Position numbers and translations under genes: made by a program. From Lathyrus oleraceus (Eukaryota > Streptophyta > Magnoliopsida > Fabales > Fabaceae), in contig NC_066585.1 of NCBI RefSeq assembly GCF_024323335.1, positions 186,364,184-186,428,183 on the forward strand: 64,000 bases of DNA, given 5' to 3'. Below, in pieces: positions 37,001 through 48,054 of this stretch (position 1 is its first letter; each line of letters begins with the position of its first letter). Below the pieces are notes generated by a model. That model did not search any database, was not told where the DNA came from, and worked only from the letters and a program-made list of their open reading frames with translations.

Positions 37001-38907
37001 CCTATACCATCCATTTTCCTTCTAGATCTCTATCATGTGAGAAATTAGAGCTGGAAAGTCAGGTGTTCATCATGAACTCAATGAATTGCAAAAATCAAAA
37101 GCACAAACATGATGCCTTTATGGAGAGGACTTCAGCCAACACAAAATCACAGTCAATAGGTCCAAGGATTAGGAGAATCGAAAAAAATACCAGTTGGAGT
37201 TCAAGTTTGAGTTTTGGTGATTTGAGCTTGAAACCTTGCTTGCTTTATCAAAACAGAAGTTCAATGGATCAAGTTGAAGAGGTCTAGGAACTTTTAGATC
37301 TAAGAAAGCAGTCGAGGAAACTGAATTCTAGATCTGTAATTTTTAGAGAAAAGAGAGAGTTCCTTTGGTGTGAGGGTGGGGATTCAATTCAGCAGAGGAA
37401 GGCATTGTATTTATAGATGGAGGGAGCTGCAAGCACCATCAAACTCGTGTGCATGGGAGAAGAGGGCCTCCATGCATGGGCCTGTACAGGCGCATGGAGG
37501 GCCCAATTCTGATTGGAATTGCAAGATATACATCACCAAATATGAATTGGACGTGCAGATTAGATGTTAATGGATCATGCATGGCAATTGGAATGATTTT
37601 CATAAAATGCACTATTTCATTGAAGCCTTCGAAAATGCCATGTCCAAAATCAAAATGCAAGCTTATGAGTAATGGTTGGAAAGCTTATTGCATAAGGAAC
37701 AAATGTTATGTTGGTCAAAAGCTCATTTGAAGTGTGGAAATTTATGAATTTTGAGTTTAAAGTGTGATGTGCAAAACATGCCAAGGCAAGGTTTCTAAAA
37801 TTGGCCAACTTTCAAGCCTTTCTGTTTTGATGATGCAAGATTCAAATGAAAAAACCTTCAACATCAAAGTTGTATATCTTTTCAATACAATCAAAATGGA
37901 CTTGAATTTTGCATCATTTGGTTTTTTGATGAAAGAGTTATGGGCACTTGAAGTTGGACTTTTTTGACTTTTAATGCCTTTGACCCAAAAGGACCTATAA
38001 TGTCTTGCATTATCACATATATTTTCTTTGAGATTTTGAAATTTTGTTCAACATAACATTTGAATTTGATATCTTAAGCTTTCCAATGCATTTAATCCCA
38101 CCTCAAAATCATAAAAAATGAATGAGTTATGTCCTTGGGAAGTTGATCCAAAATTAGGGTTTCAGTCAAAATGACCTATAATGTATTGGAATGGCAGATG
38201 GTCTTCCAAGCTTCAAATCAATTTTTGATCAACATGAAAGTTTTTCATATTGTCCTTAAGAACATTTTGTATTTTGGAACCATATCCATTTAACCAACAC
38301 ATAAAAAGTTAGGCCTCAGTGTATTTCAAAATAGTCAGATGAATTAACTGATCAACTTCTCAAGTCCACAACTCATAACTTGATGAATTGATGATTGAGG
38401 ATACTAAAATAAGTTCAAATATGCATGAAATGAAGAGTTAAATAAATTCCCTTGATTGTATTTGATCATGGGCTGAGGTTGCTTCATGAGCAAGGCATTG
38501 TGATGCACAGATGAATTAGGGCTTCTCTGGGGAACAAACTTCAAACCCTTTGACTTGCTTTGATCAAACATGATGAATTGAGAAACTAGGGAGGCATATT
38601 TGATGGATGGGAGCTTTGGGAACCATTACCATGCTTGCTATCATCTCCTCTTGACCCAGTCTTTGCACAAATGATCTCCTTGGAGCTTAGGACCTTGTGA
38701 TTGCTCAAGCTACAAACAAAAGATGTTAGTGACATATTTTTGTGCTTTTGGTTAGTAAATAAGATGTGAAAAGCAAATGATGATACAATTCAAGCATGCC
38801 TGGTGATCTCAAACCACTCACAAGGAGTCCCACCCAAAGGTAAAGGGAACCAAGATGCTTATGATCCTTGAGGCAATGCAAATGCAATGTTATGATGCCA
38901 TGAGGGA
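34054..38907 (-). repeat. 5' LTR of element C (outer 27 bases missing)
   Basis: Matches the 3' LTR at 14,768-19,662, but ends at 38,907 where the partner has 27 more bases (TGTAAGACCCC...). The missing bases and the lack of a readable target duplication point to a deletion across the insertion junction. It carries a 34-base deletion at 37,398/37,399 just downstream of the TATA box; LTR F retains the segment, so this LTR lost it. The hairpin is at 36,880-36,905 and the GAA microsatellite near 35,940-35,980. Confidence 0.95.
37408..37416 (-). promoter_or_regulatory. TATA box of 5' LTR, element C
   Basis: Minus-strand CTATAAATA. The sequence where transcription would normally start, present in the 3' LTR, is deleted ten bases downstream. 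Confidence 0.65.
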
Positions 38908-38908
38908 C

Positions 38909-39814
38909 TATATTCAACTTTCAACCTGAAGTAGATGACCATCATGATCTTTTCTTCATGCCAAAGGCTGATTTAACACTTGATGCCTTTAGGTCGCCAA
39001 CTACTAAAGTATAGAATAAATTTGGTGTCTTGGAAGAGAAAATGAAGGCCATTAAAGGTTCTAGTGCCTTTGGGTTAGATGCTGCTGACATGTGTTTCCT
39101 TTCGGGCATTAAAATCCCTGCAAAGTTCAAAGTCCCTGACTTTGATAAATATAAGGGAGTTAGTTATCCTAGATCTCAGATCTTATTGTAGGAAGATGGC
39201 TGCCTACTATGATAATGAGAAGTTACTTATGCATATTTTAAGGTAGCCTTAGTGAGGCGTCTCTTGAATGGTACATGCAAATCGAACGCACTTACATCAA
39301 AACATGGAGAGAGTTGACATAGGCTTTTCTCAAACAATATCAGTACAATATTGATATGGCTCCCAATAGGACTCAACTTCAAGCTTAACTCAGAAGACTG
39401 ATGAATCCTTAAAAGAGTATGTGCAAAGGTGGAGAGAGTTAGTTGCCAGGGTTCAACCTCCCTTGCTGGAACGGGAACTGGTCGACATGTTTATGAGTAC
39501 TCTCCAATGTCCTTACTTGGACAGAATGGTTGGAAGCGCATCCTCCAGTTTTTCAGATCTGATTGTCATGGGGGAACGGATGAGAATTCTCTCAAAAATG
39601 GGAAGATCCATGGTGCATCTGCTATTTCCAATAAAGCGGAAAAAAAACATATTCCAGATTTACAAAGAAGGAAGGGGAAGAAAATGCTGCCACAATAACA
39701 AAAGGGAAGGATGGAGCTTATCAAGTACCTTATTATCAGGTAGCAGAGGTATCTCCAAACCAGTACCAGTATCAACCTTATACAATTTTTACCAGGAAAC
39801 TGCTAGTGCAATAT
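38909..39814 (+). pseudogene. Element D gag, remaining part
   Basis: Plus-strand gag remnant continuing beyond element C. Conceptual reading gives the gag core FGLDAADMCFLSG and IPAKFKVPDFDKYKGVSYPR (about 39,073-39,175), then SEASLEWYMQIERTYIKTW (near 39,250), QYQYNIDMAPNRTQLQ and QRWRELVARVQPPLLEREL (39,424 on), and a Gln/Tyr-rich tail (NQYQYQPYTI near 39,760). It has stops near 39,004 and 39,190 and frameshifts near 39,235 and 39,590. It ends where LTR B begins at 39,815. This fragment resembles the gag of element H more than that of A or C. Confidence 0.85.
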
Positions 39815-41154
39815 TGTTGTACCCAAAAATTTACCCTCTTCTTTTCAAATCTAATTGGCTTGTGTATCTTTATCATAGACACACATGCATATCATTGGTT
39901 ATATGGTTATGGGATCAAGGTATCTTGTACTTTTGGTTTATTTCAAGCAAGAGAGAAGAAGGACAGGTATTCAAGTCATTGGTGAGAAGATGTCCATAAT
40001 ATCATGGTTCACTCAAGCCCCAAGGGTTCCATATGCCTTAAAAAAATTTGAACATGCTCATTGTATCCTCAGATGATTGAGATTGGCAAGAGATTTGAAG
40101 ATGATCATCATCCTTCCCTCATTTGGCTATCAACTAGGGTTTTGGTCTAAGTCAGTTTGTGACTGACTTTTTGAGAAAAATTTGTTTAATCATTGGATTT
40201 AATCATAAGAAACGCAATTGATCAAGAGAGAAGATGAATTGTTTGTGTAGAACAAAAGTCAACTATGCCACCAAAAAGTCAACTCCTGACTTTTTTAAAG
40301 GTCAAACTTGTGTCTCATGAGTCAAATATGGCCAATTGTTGAGATTTTTCCAACTAGAATCACAAGAATCAAGAAAATCAAGAGATTTTCCAAAATTGCC
40401 TAATTTTTGTGTGAATGATTATCTGTTTTCATGGCCAATTTTCCCTATGATCAAGGCTTCAAATCAAGTTGGCCTTAACAAGAAAGTTGTTCTCCTTTGT
40501 TCAAGCTTTAAGGAGATACATGGTTTGTAGCATTTGAAGCATCATGGTGTATGTTATGAACATTTGAAGGTGGGCATTTCAAATTCATCAAATGCACAAA
40601 CACTTAGAAAATTTTCTAAGTGTTTCAAGTCAGAATTTGCAAGAAAGTCCATGGAAATATTAAGGTGTGTTAGAGTCTTCATTTCAAAATACTTTCAACA
40701 TGAAAAATGTTCCTTGATCTTCCCTCTTTCCATTGATACCAAGTTTGTGAATTTTGGGTGGACATGTGTCAAGTTGTAGTCGTGCCAAGATGGCTGCATG
40801 ACCATGCATCAACTTTGAGATAGAGGCATGCATCAACCAAGTTCTGCACAGTTTTCCCTAAATGACAAAACATTTTTCATCACCATCACATGCACCACCC
40901 TTTTTCTTTCCCTAGATGGCCAAAATAAGAGGCATTTCGTACATGCTTTTATTTCCATGCATTTGGCCAAAAGAAGGAAATGTTTTAATATGCAACATGC
41001 TGATTACACTACCTCTCACATGCCAGCTTGCTCCTACTTCTTCCATCACATTCCCCTTGTCTAAATCACACACAAACACTCTTTGAATCAACATGAAACT
41101 TGCCCTTAACAGATTTCTAACCTTGGCCAACACTTTACCTCACTCTACACACTC

Positions 41155-41162
41155 TATATAAG
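41155..41162 (+). promoter_or_regulatory. TATA box of LTR B
   Basis: TATATAAG preceded by a C-rich stretch and followed by a purine-rich leader (gaagagagagaaataaaat), the usual layout of an LTR promoter. Confidence 0.6.
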
Positions 41163-44126
41163 ACCCTCATGCTCTCATTTCGCAGACACATGCCCTTGAA
41201 GAGAGAGAAATAAAATTTGTCCATTGAAGCTTTCAAGCAAATTTACTCATTTTGAAGCTCTCTTCTATGCATTTCTCTGGTTCTATTTCTATTGTTTTAA
41301 GACCATAGAGCATTGTTGATGGGGTTTCTGAAGCTAGAGCAAGCACAAGAGGCAGTGGACCTTCTCCACTAGGTAAGCTTATCCTCTATTCATCTCCTTC
41401 ATTCTAGATCTAAAAATGACATGAATAGGTTATATACATTGCATATGGTTCGTTTAAGATGATGCTGTTGTTTGCTTGCTTGGGTATTGGTTGATTGAAG
41501 CTGCTGAAATTTATGAAAACAATTATATTTTCTTGACTTTCGTGCTAATTTTCTCCATGTTTAATCCATCATTTTGAGATTTGCTTGGCATGGTTATGTT
41601 CTACTCTATGAGATCTTCATTTTTTTTATTTGATTTCATAGACTATGGATGAAGTTGTATGAGCCTGAAGTTGTTGGGGTAGAGATGCATGAAGCTAGGG
41701 TTTAGGTCATGCATGGGTTTGGTCCGAGGTTGAAGATGGTGCATGTCATTGTTTGATTAGATGGTCTTGTGTTTTGTCTTTTGTGACTTAACTGACCCTG
41801 ACCGGTTGATACCGTGTCACATGATTTTTGTTTTATTTTTAAATGTCACGTTTTATTAAAATATGATTTAAATGGAAATGGATCATGGGCCATGCGCGTT
41901 TGCTTTTCCCACCCACCCACCCCACCCTTGTATTTTGGGCCCATTGCATGTTTAACTTTGTTACAGTTCATTTCCATTTTACTGTTACACCCCTTAATGC
42001 CATTGGACTTCATTTTGTTTCTTTTTATTCTATTTTCTTTTCTGATTTTATTTTAATACTTCCAATACTCCAAAAATTCCCCAAACATTTATGATTGTAT
42101 TTTAGGATGTTATTTAATTTTATATATTTTTTATTTCATTTTTATAATTTTTTTGGCATTTTATTTTAATTTTATCATAAAATATGTTTGGTTTGATCTA
42201 GCTTATGAAGAAGGGTTTGATTCTTGATGTTTCCCTTTAAGTTTTAATCCCAATTTTTGCACACACTTAGGCACATGTATATAGGACTTTTGAATGTTAA
42301 TTTGATGGCTTGATCATTCATTTTGGTTTATGTTTGAATTTATTTTGATGCCTAACTTGTATGATCAATAGTCGTTTGTGATGCTTGATGTTTAATACCA
42401 TTTTAAACTTGTTCTTAAGCCAATCTTTTGGGAATTTTTAGACACATATATGATTAAGGTTTGAGTGTGTATTTTAGGTCCTTTGGTATTAAATTAATGC
42501 ATGTATATTGTGTTTTTTGGAGCCTCCTAAATACTTCACTTGTGTGGTACAATGCATGCCTAATTGAATGACTTTTGTTTCCTTTGTTTCTTTGTTTAGA
42601 GAATGCATTCGTGAAACCATTTAGGGTTTGTTGTTATCTCTTGTTCTTAATTGAGATACAATGAGGTAGAGCCTATTTACTCTATTTTATAGGTTATTCC
42701 ATGTTCTTTTGATTGTGTTCACAATTGAGTGCCACTTCTAATGTTTGCTTGCCCACTTTGTGATCTTTCCTTAAGCATACCTTGTGCTATGGCTTCTCAA
42801 TGCTTGGTTGGTTTATATGATTGATTAAACATTACATTTAATTATGAATTTTGGTTTTCTATACCTCATTTACATGTTCAATTCTCATTTTTGTTTAACA
42901 TGATGCTTTGTTCCACTTAGAAGCATGTTTATGTTTCACCATGTCCATCTTTTGCTCCCATATTTGAGTTTGTTTTGACATGATACCTTGATTATGATTA
43001 TAGGTATTTCATGTGAAATTATGTCATGTCTAAGCTACTTACATCTCTTGTTTATTTCCTAATTATATGCCTTATACCCATCCTTCCTTGTTAGGAATAA
43101 TTGACTTCTTTTGTTGACTTGGATGAATGTTTTTTACTTTGATGCTTATGCTCTTGAACTCAATTATTGTGTGGATATTTATATGCAATAGAGACATGTT
43201 TAAGTTGAATATATTTTTCATGTTTGTCTCTTTTTGTTCACCATGTCCCTTCTATTTTGTCTTTGCTTGTTAGCATCCAGATTAGAGGACTAGTTTCCAA
43301 TTAGGATTATTTGTGACCATACATTTGTGAAAATTTGTGACATATTTTTCCCAAGCATGATTGATTGATGATGATGAGTTTATTGTTACTTAGTTGCTGA
43401 CTTGTATGTATTATCATCCTCTTCATTTCAATTCACCTTCATATGCCATACTAATTTAAGTACTCAACACTTATAGCCTTGTATGCTAGCTTGCCTAAGT
43501 GCTTGCTTTCTTTTAGGATTTCTAATGCCAAAACCTATTGTGAATGAACCTTAGGGTTTGGTTAGAATGTTTAAATGTTTACTTTGATGATAAGTTGCTT
43601 CCCCATGAATGTTTAATGAAATGCTCCTTGCTTGAGTTTTATTTGCAATTTACTTGAGCCTTGTCTCCCAATACCGTGACTAGTCAAGTTTTGATGTGTA
43701 ACATGAAATGTTTGTGATAAGTTGAGACATCTTAAAGCATGTTTAGACCTAGGCGTTTACCTATTGCGTTTTATTTGTTTGCTTTCTTTGGCATTATTTG
43801 AAGTTGTGACTTATAATTGCTTATTTGCTCTCTTGCCTGCCTAGTTAGGTGATTTTCTCTTCTTCTTGACCTATGTTGCCTTGTTTAAGGTAAGAATGTG
43901 ATGATGACACGTTAGGACCAGTAGATTCAAGTAGTCTTATTGTGTTCTTATAACATGTTCATTTGGCTAGTTAACCTTTGTTTGTGTGCTTCTCTTTCTT
44001 ACTTGTTCAAGTAAGATAGTTCTTAGGGTAGGGGATGTTCATCTCTTGTATGTCTTGACTCTTTCTCTTTATGGTTTAATGTGTGATTTTTCAATTATAA
44101 TCTTTCCCTCTTCCTTATTGATTTCT

Positions 44127-44560
44127 TAGGTGTTCACCTAATTACATGTTCTTTCATATTTGATGCTTGCTTCTTTAAGTAGGCATTGCTTTAGGTATCT
44201 TGTTTAAGTGGCTATGTGTGAGTAAGTGTTTATTTCTTTTTTGATGTGTGATTGTTTAAATGTCATCTCTTCTCTTATTTTGCCTTGGTAACATGAATGA
44301 TAATTTTTTAAATTCTCTTTGTGTTATCCATGGTCTTTGTTATTTCCTTAGGTGTTCACCTAATTGCATGTTCTTTCTTTGATACTTTCTTGATTAAGTA
44401 GGTATACTTTAGGTACCTTGTTTAAATGCCTAATTGTTGAGTGAGTGGTTACTTCTCATATGATTATTTCTTGCTATCATTACATTGTTTAAGTGTTTGA
44501 ATTCTTGCTTGCTTTCGTCTTCTTCTTTCTCCTTTCCTTGTAATATTGCATGCTCTCCAT
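44127..44560 (+). repeat. Two ~220-bp tandem units in LTR B
   Basis: Units start at 44,127 and 44,348 with ttaggtgttcacctaatt and continue through ttaagtaggcat/ttaagtaggtat and a ttaggta(t/c)cttgttta motif. Counterparts on the minus strand are seen in the H LTR around 53,480 and 53,715, so the duplication is a family feature. Confidence 0.6.
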
Positions 44561-45346
44561 AGGATTCTTTAGTTCTTTCTTGGTCAAGATTGAAGTAAAA
44601 TAGACCTTAGGATTGGTATCCATGTATGACAACATTAGGTAGAAGTTTCCTTGATCCCAACTTTAGGTCCACATTGCATGACAACAAGTAGGATTGAGAT
44701 TCCTCATTTGTTAGTCTTTTCCTCTTTTGCATCCATTCTAAAACTAAAACCTTTTCTTAGTCAAAGTTCAAAAACACTCTAACACTATTGTAACACTTTC
44801 GTAATTAAGAGAGAAGTACACATATACTCCCACCTTATAAGGGACCATCTGATATTTCTTTCAACAAAAACACTAAACAAATCAAAACTCCTTTTTCCAG
44901 TTGGCTTTTCTTATGAAAATTTTCAATAAGGGCTGTTACCCATAAAAAACACTAACAAATCCAAAGTTTTTGAGAATAACTACAGTACTCTGATTCTTTT
45001 GGGATACGTAGGCATTAGATTACAAAACCTAACCGAGTGCAATAATAAAAATCTTTTCTTTTTCTCTATTAATAATTCATTCTCATGCATTCCCTTCGCA
45101 TCCTAGCTTTAGACTTGACACAACCTTTGATTAGAACAACAAGAGTGGATCTAGTAGAGTACTACAGACGTGAGGGGTGCTAATACCTTCCCCTTGCATA
45201 ATCGGCTCCCTTACCCATCTCTTGGTTGCAAAACCATTAGATTCATACTTTTTAAGGTTTACTCAGTGTTTCCTTTCCCTCTCTTAGGATAAATAACATT
45301 TGTGGCGACTCTGTTTTGTATGAGCATTTCTCCGAGATACGACAAC

Positions 45347-45364
45347 TGGCGACTCTGCTGGGGA
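45347..45364 (+). promoter_or_regulatory. Primer-binding site of element B
   Basis: TGGCGACTCTGCTGGGGA, two bases after the LTR end, identical to the sites of C and G. Confidence 0.88.
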
Positions 45365-46032
45365 ACTTCTAAGCAAGTCAGTCCTAGCTCTTGTTTGTTT
45401 GCTTTTCATTAGGTGTTGTTTATCTGTTGCTTTGTTGCTATTATAATTTTTATGTGTTTTCACACATTTGCATATGGATTATTGGTTTTATTATTCTGTG
45501 TTGTTGTTGTGTTGTTATTTCTTTAGTGGGTGGTTACATTGAGGTAAAAGACCCACTACCCAGGCCAGTGTAAACATAGGATTAGAGTGGATACTCATGT
45601 AAACTCTTGTGGACCCTGCCACGTATGAGGAGGCATCAGATACCACACCTATATGAGGTTTTCTTGAGAATGCTATTGTCCTGCACCTTCGTGCATAAGA
45701 CAAAGTGTTGTTCATAGAGGACTCACGACACTGGTGACCATTAGGAACCTATGTTTATGTCCAAGACTAGAACCTACCTGTGAGTTGGGATGGGGTTTAC
45801 AAGAAAACAAGCTTTCATCATACCTAGTTTTCTCAGAATTAGAATTGACGTCGAATCTTTGATCCTATTGCATTTAACCTGGTTCTATTGTCAGCACATC
45901 AGTTGCTCAGATTTCATGGAAACCTTGATCCCATTGCATTCATAAGAATTTTTTGACCTCATTTTGACATGCATGTTCTTTTATTTCTAGGTTTTCTAGT
46001 CTTTGAGTCTTGTTGTTAAGCTATCTTTGAAG
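45365..46032 (+). other. Element B leader (5' UTR)
   Basis: About 670 non-coding bases between primer site and ORF1. The passage aaagacccactacccagg (45,547) parallels aaagatcctacacccgg (63,688) in the leader of G, showing relatedness of the two families. No ORF is supported. Confidence 0.7.
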
Positions 46033-47893
46033 ATGAACACTATTAAAAAGGTCAACTACAAATACAACATCATCTATAAGTTCCCAAGCCAAGTTCTGGA
46101 TGATATTCTCAAGCTAGCTAAGAGGTATCCCCTTGAAAATCTTGATGTCTTCAAAAAGAATTATGGAAGGATTTTGGGTTACCTGGAATCTTCTCTCAAT
46201 GAATACAAAGGGATGTCATTCATACCTTGCTGTTGTATTATGATCACACTTTGAGATATTTCATGTTCCCGGATTACCTATTAGCACCTACTTTGGAAGA
46301 ATACTCTAGTATCTTGGACATCCCTATCTTGCATCAAGTTCCTTTTCATGCTTCCATGAATAAACTTGATGCTACTTAGGTTGATGTTTCTCTTTATTTG
46401 AGCGAATATGTTGTGAAGGATAACTGTAAGAAGAAGGGAAGTGTATGTGGTTATCATTTGAGTTTTCTGTTGAAAGAAGTTGGTGGTATGGATGACAAGG
46501 AAGATTGGAAGGCTTTCAATGTTGTTATAGCTTGTTGCATTTATGGGATTGTGTTATTTCTTAATGAAGTAAAGTTTGTTGATGAGAATGTTGTTTCTAT
46601 CTTCATTCAAAGAAATCATGTTCCAACTCTATTAGGAGATGTTTATCATTCCATACACTAGGAGTTACAAAGGGATGGGTGGTGTTGTTCATTGTTGTGC
46701 ACCACCATTATACCATTGCTTTATAAGTCATATCCCTTGCTAAGGTGCTTTTGTTGATACCCAAGACACCTTGAAGTGGTCCCAAAGGATGATGGGACTC
46801 ACCTCAAAAGACATTGATTGGTACAAGCATAGTGTGAGCAGACTGGAAAGAAAAGAAGTGATATTTAGCTGTGGGGAGCTTCCCAATGTGCCTCTCATGG
46901 GGATGAGGGGTGACATTAATTACAACCTAACTCTTTCCCGAAGACAATTAGGGTATGCTTTGAAAGGTCCACCTGAGGACAAATATGTGAATGAATCCCT
47001 ATTTTATGATGTGCCTGATAGTACTGGATGGATGGAAAGAGCTGCCAAAGCATGGGTAAGAATTCATCTAAAATGAGGGACATGTTTTGGGAAGAGATAT
47101 TCTACAGTCTATTCACCTTATGTTATGTGGATTGAGGAAAGGAACAAAGATCGTCACTGGCCTTTCTCTCTAAAGGATCCTTTGTATCCCCAAGAGCCTA
47201 ATCAGCCAGATGTTGTGCCTAAAGGATCCTATGACCAGATTCAAGCTCAGAATCTCTGACTACTTGCAAAGAATGAAGTGTTAGGGGTAAAGCTTCTTGT
47301 GGCCAGTCAAGGGAAAGCTCAATTGTCTCGCAACCTTAAGAAAGTTCAAAGAGAAATGAATGGGGTCGTGAAAGTTAAGAAGAGATCAAGGGTTGAAGAT
47401 GTTAGAAGAAGCGTGATTGTTTCTGTTAAAGTCCATAAGAAGGTTCTTCAAGAAGATGAAAAGAAGATCAAGTGAAAGCGCCGAGCTTATGAAGTTCTTA
47501 AAGCATCCAAAGCCGATATGGAGAAGAGATACAAAGCCAAGATTGAAGAGTTAAAGAAGCAACTTTGAGCTAAAGATGTCTAGTTTGAAGTGGAGAACAT
47601 TTAGAGCTAGGGGTGGAGACTCAACTCAAAGGAAGCAACATTTAGTTGGGAAAAGTTTTAAAGGAGGTTGCAAGTTTCAAGGTTCGGTTGGAGGGAAAAG
47701 ATGATGATCAGATTCCGCTTCCGGAATGCAATGAGTGCGAGAATTTGATTTAGCAATGCCAACACCTAGATGGCATAGTTTTCCAAAAGGATGTGGTTAT
47801 TCAAAGTCTTGTTCTAAGACTTGATCATGAAGGAACAAGGACGCTATTCAATGAGTCCAAGAGTTGGAGTTTGAAGTATTTCAAGAATCTTTA
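46033..47893 (+). pseudogene. Element B ORF1 (decayed)
   Basis: Plus-strand copy of the Ogre-type extra ORF. The start is taken at ATG 46,033 (MNTIKKVNYKYNIIYKF). Alignable blocks are YGIVLFLNEVKFVDENVVSI and VPTLLGDVYHSIH (46,550-46,660) and the WSQRMMGLTSKDIDWY and GMRGDINYNLTLSRRQLGYA motifs (46,775-46,960). The C-terminal coil reads ADMEKRYKAKIEELKKQL (47,512-47,566). Stops and frameshifts occur near 46,253, 46,378, 46,660, 47,076 and 47,260. The final frame ends with a stop at about 47,893. The protein is clearly related to but quite different from ORF1 of A and C. The element then breaks off into opposite-strand sequence near 47,940. Confidence 0.85.
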
Positions 47894-48054
47894 ATTTGTT
47901 GTTTATTATTTGCAAAAAATAAAAGGAGATGAAAGACATAAATCTCAAAATATACTTGTATTGATGATAAAGTTTAAACATTAAAACAAAACGAGCCCTA
48001 CAAAGTTATCCACGTGCCTTGGGCAGGTTATAGGATTTTTTTTAAAATAAGAAA

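Larger units (their letters stand above)
14768..38907 (-). mobile_element. Element C: near-complete Ogre-like Ty3/gypsy retrotransposon
   Basis: A 24.1-kb element on the minus strand, with about 1.9 kb of this being a later solo-LTR insertion. Order in its own direction: 5' LTR 34,054-38,907, primer site 34,030-34,047, leader, ORF1, spacer, gag-pro, intron, RT-RNase H-second RNase H-integrase, a repeat-rich 3' UTR, polypurine tract, 3' LTR 14,768-19,662. It sits inside the gag of plus-strand element D. No target duplication can be read because the outer 27 bases of the 5' LTR and some adjoining target are gone. Hand comparison of the first ~700 bases of the two LTRs gives about 11 differences, mostly transitions, so insertion is recent. 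Even so, the coding part has seven in-frame stops and two frameshifts. Confidence 0.95.
39815..45344 (+). repeat. 5' LTR of element B (complete)
   Basis: About 5.5 kb from TGTTGTACCCAAAAATTTAC to ...GATACGACA, followed two bases later by an exact primer site, which fixes the right end. The left end is chosen by likeness to the LTR start TGTCATACCCCAAAA of element G and because D gag homology stops there. The TATA box is at 41,155-41,162. The long pyrimidine-rich part after 42,200 has no coding content. Its tail (acagacgtgaggggtgc stretch near 45,166) is shared with D and H. Open frames such as 41,814-42,056 are chance. Confidence 0.82.

Noticed and set aside
39421..39999. 192-residue plus-strand open frame as a single gene
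   Set aside because: Only the first ~54 residues are gag of element D; after a frameshift the rest is chance, and the end runs into LTR B.
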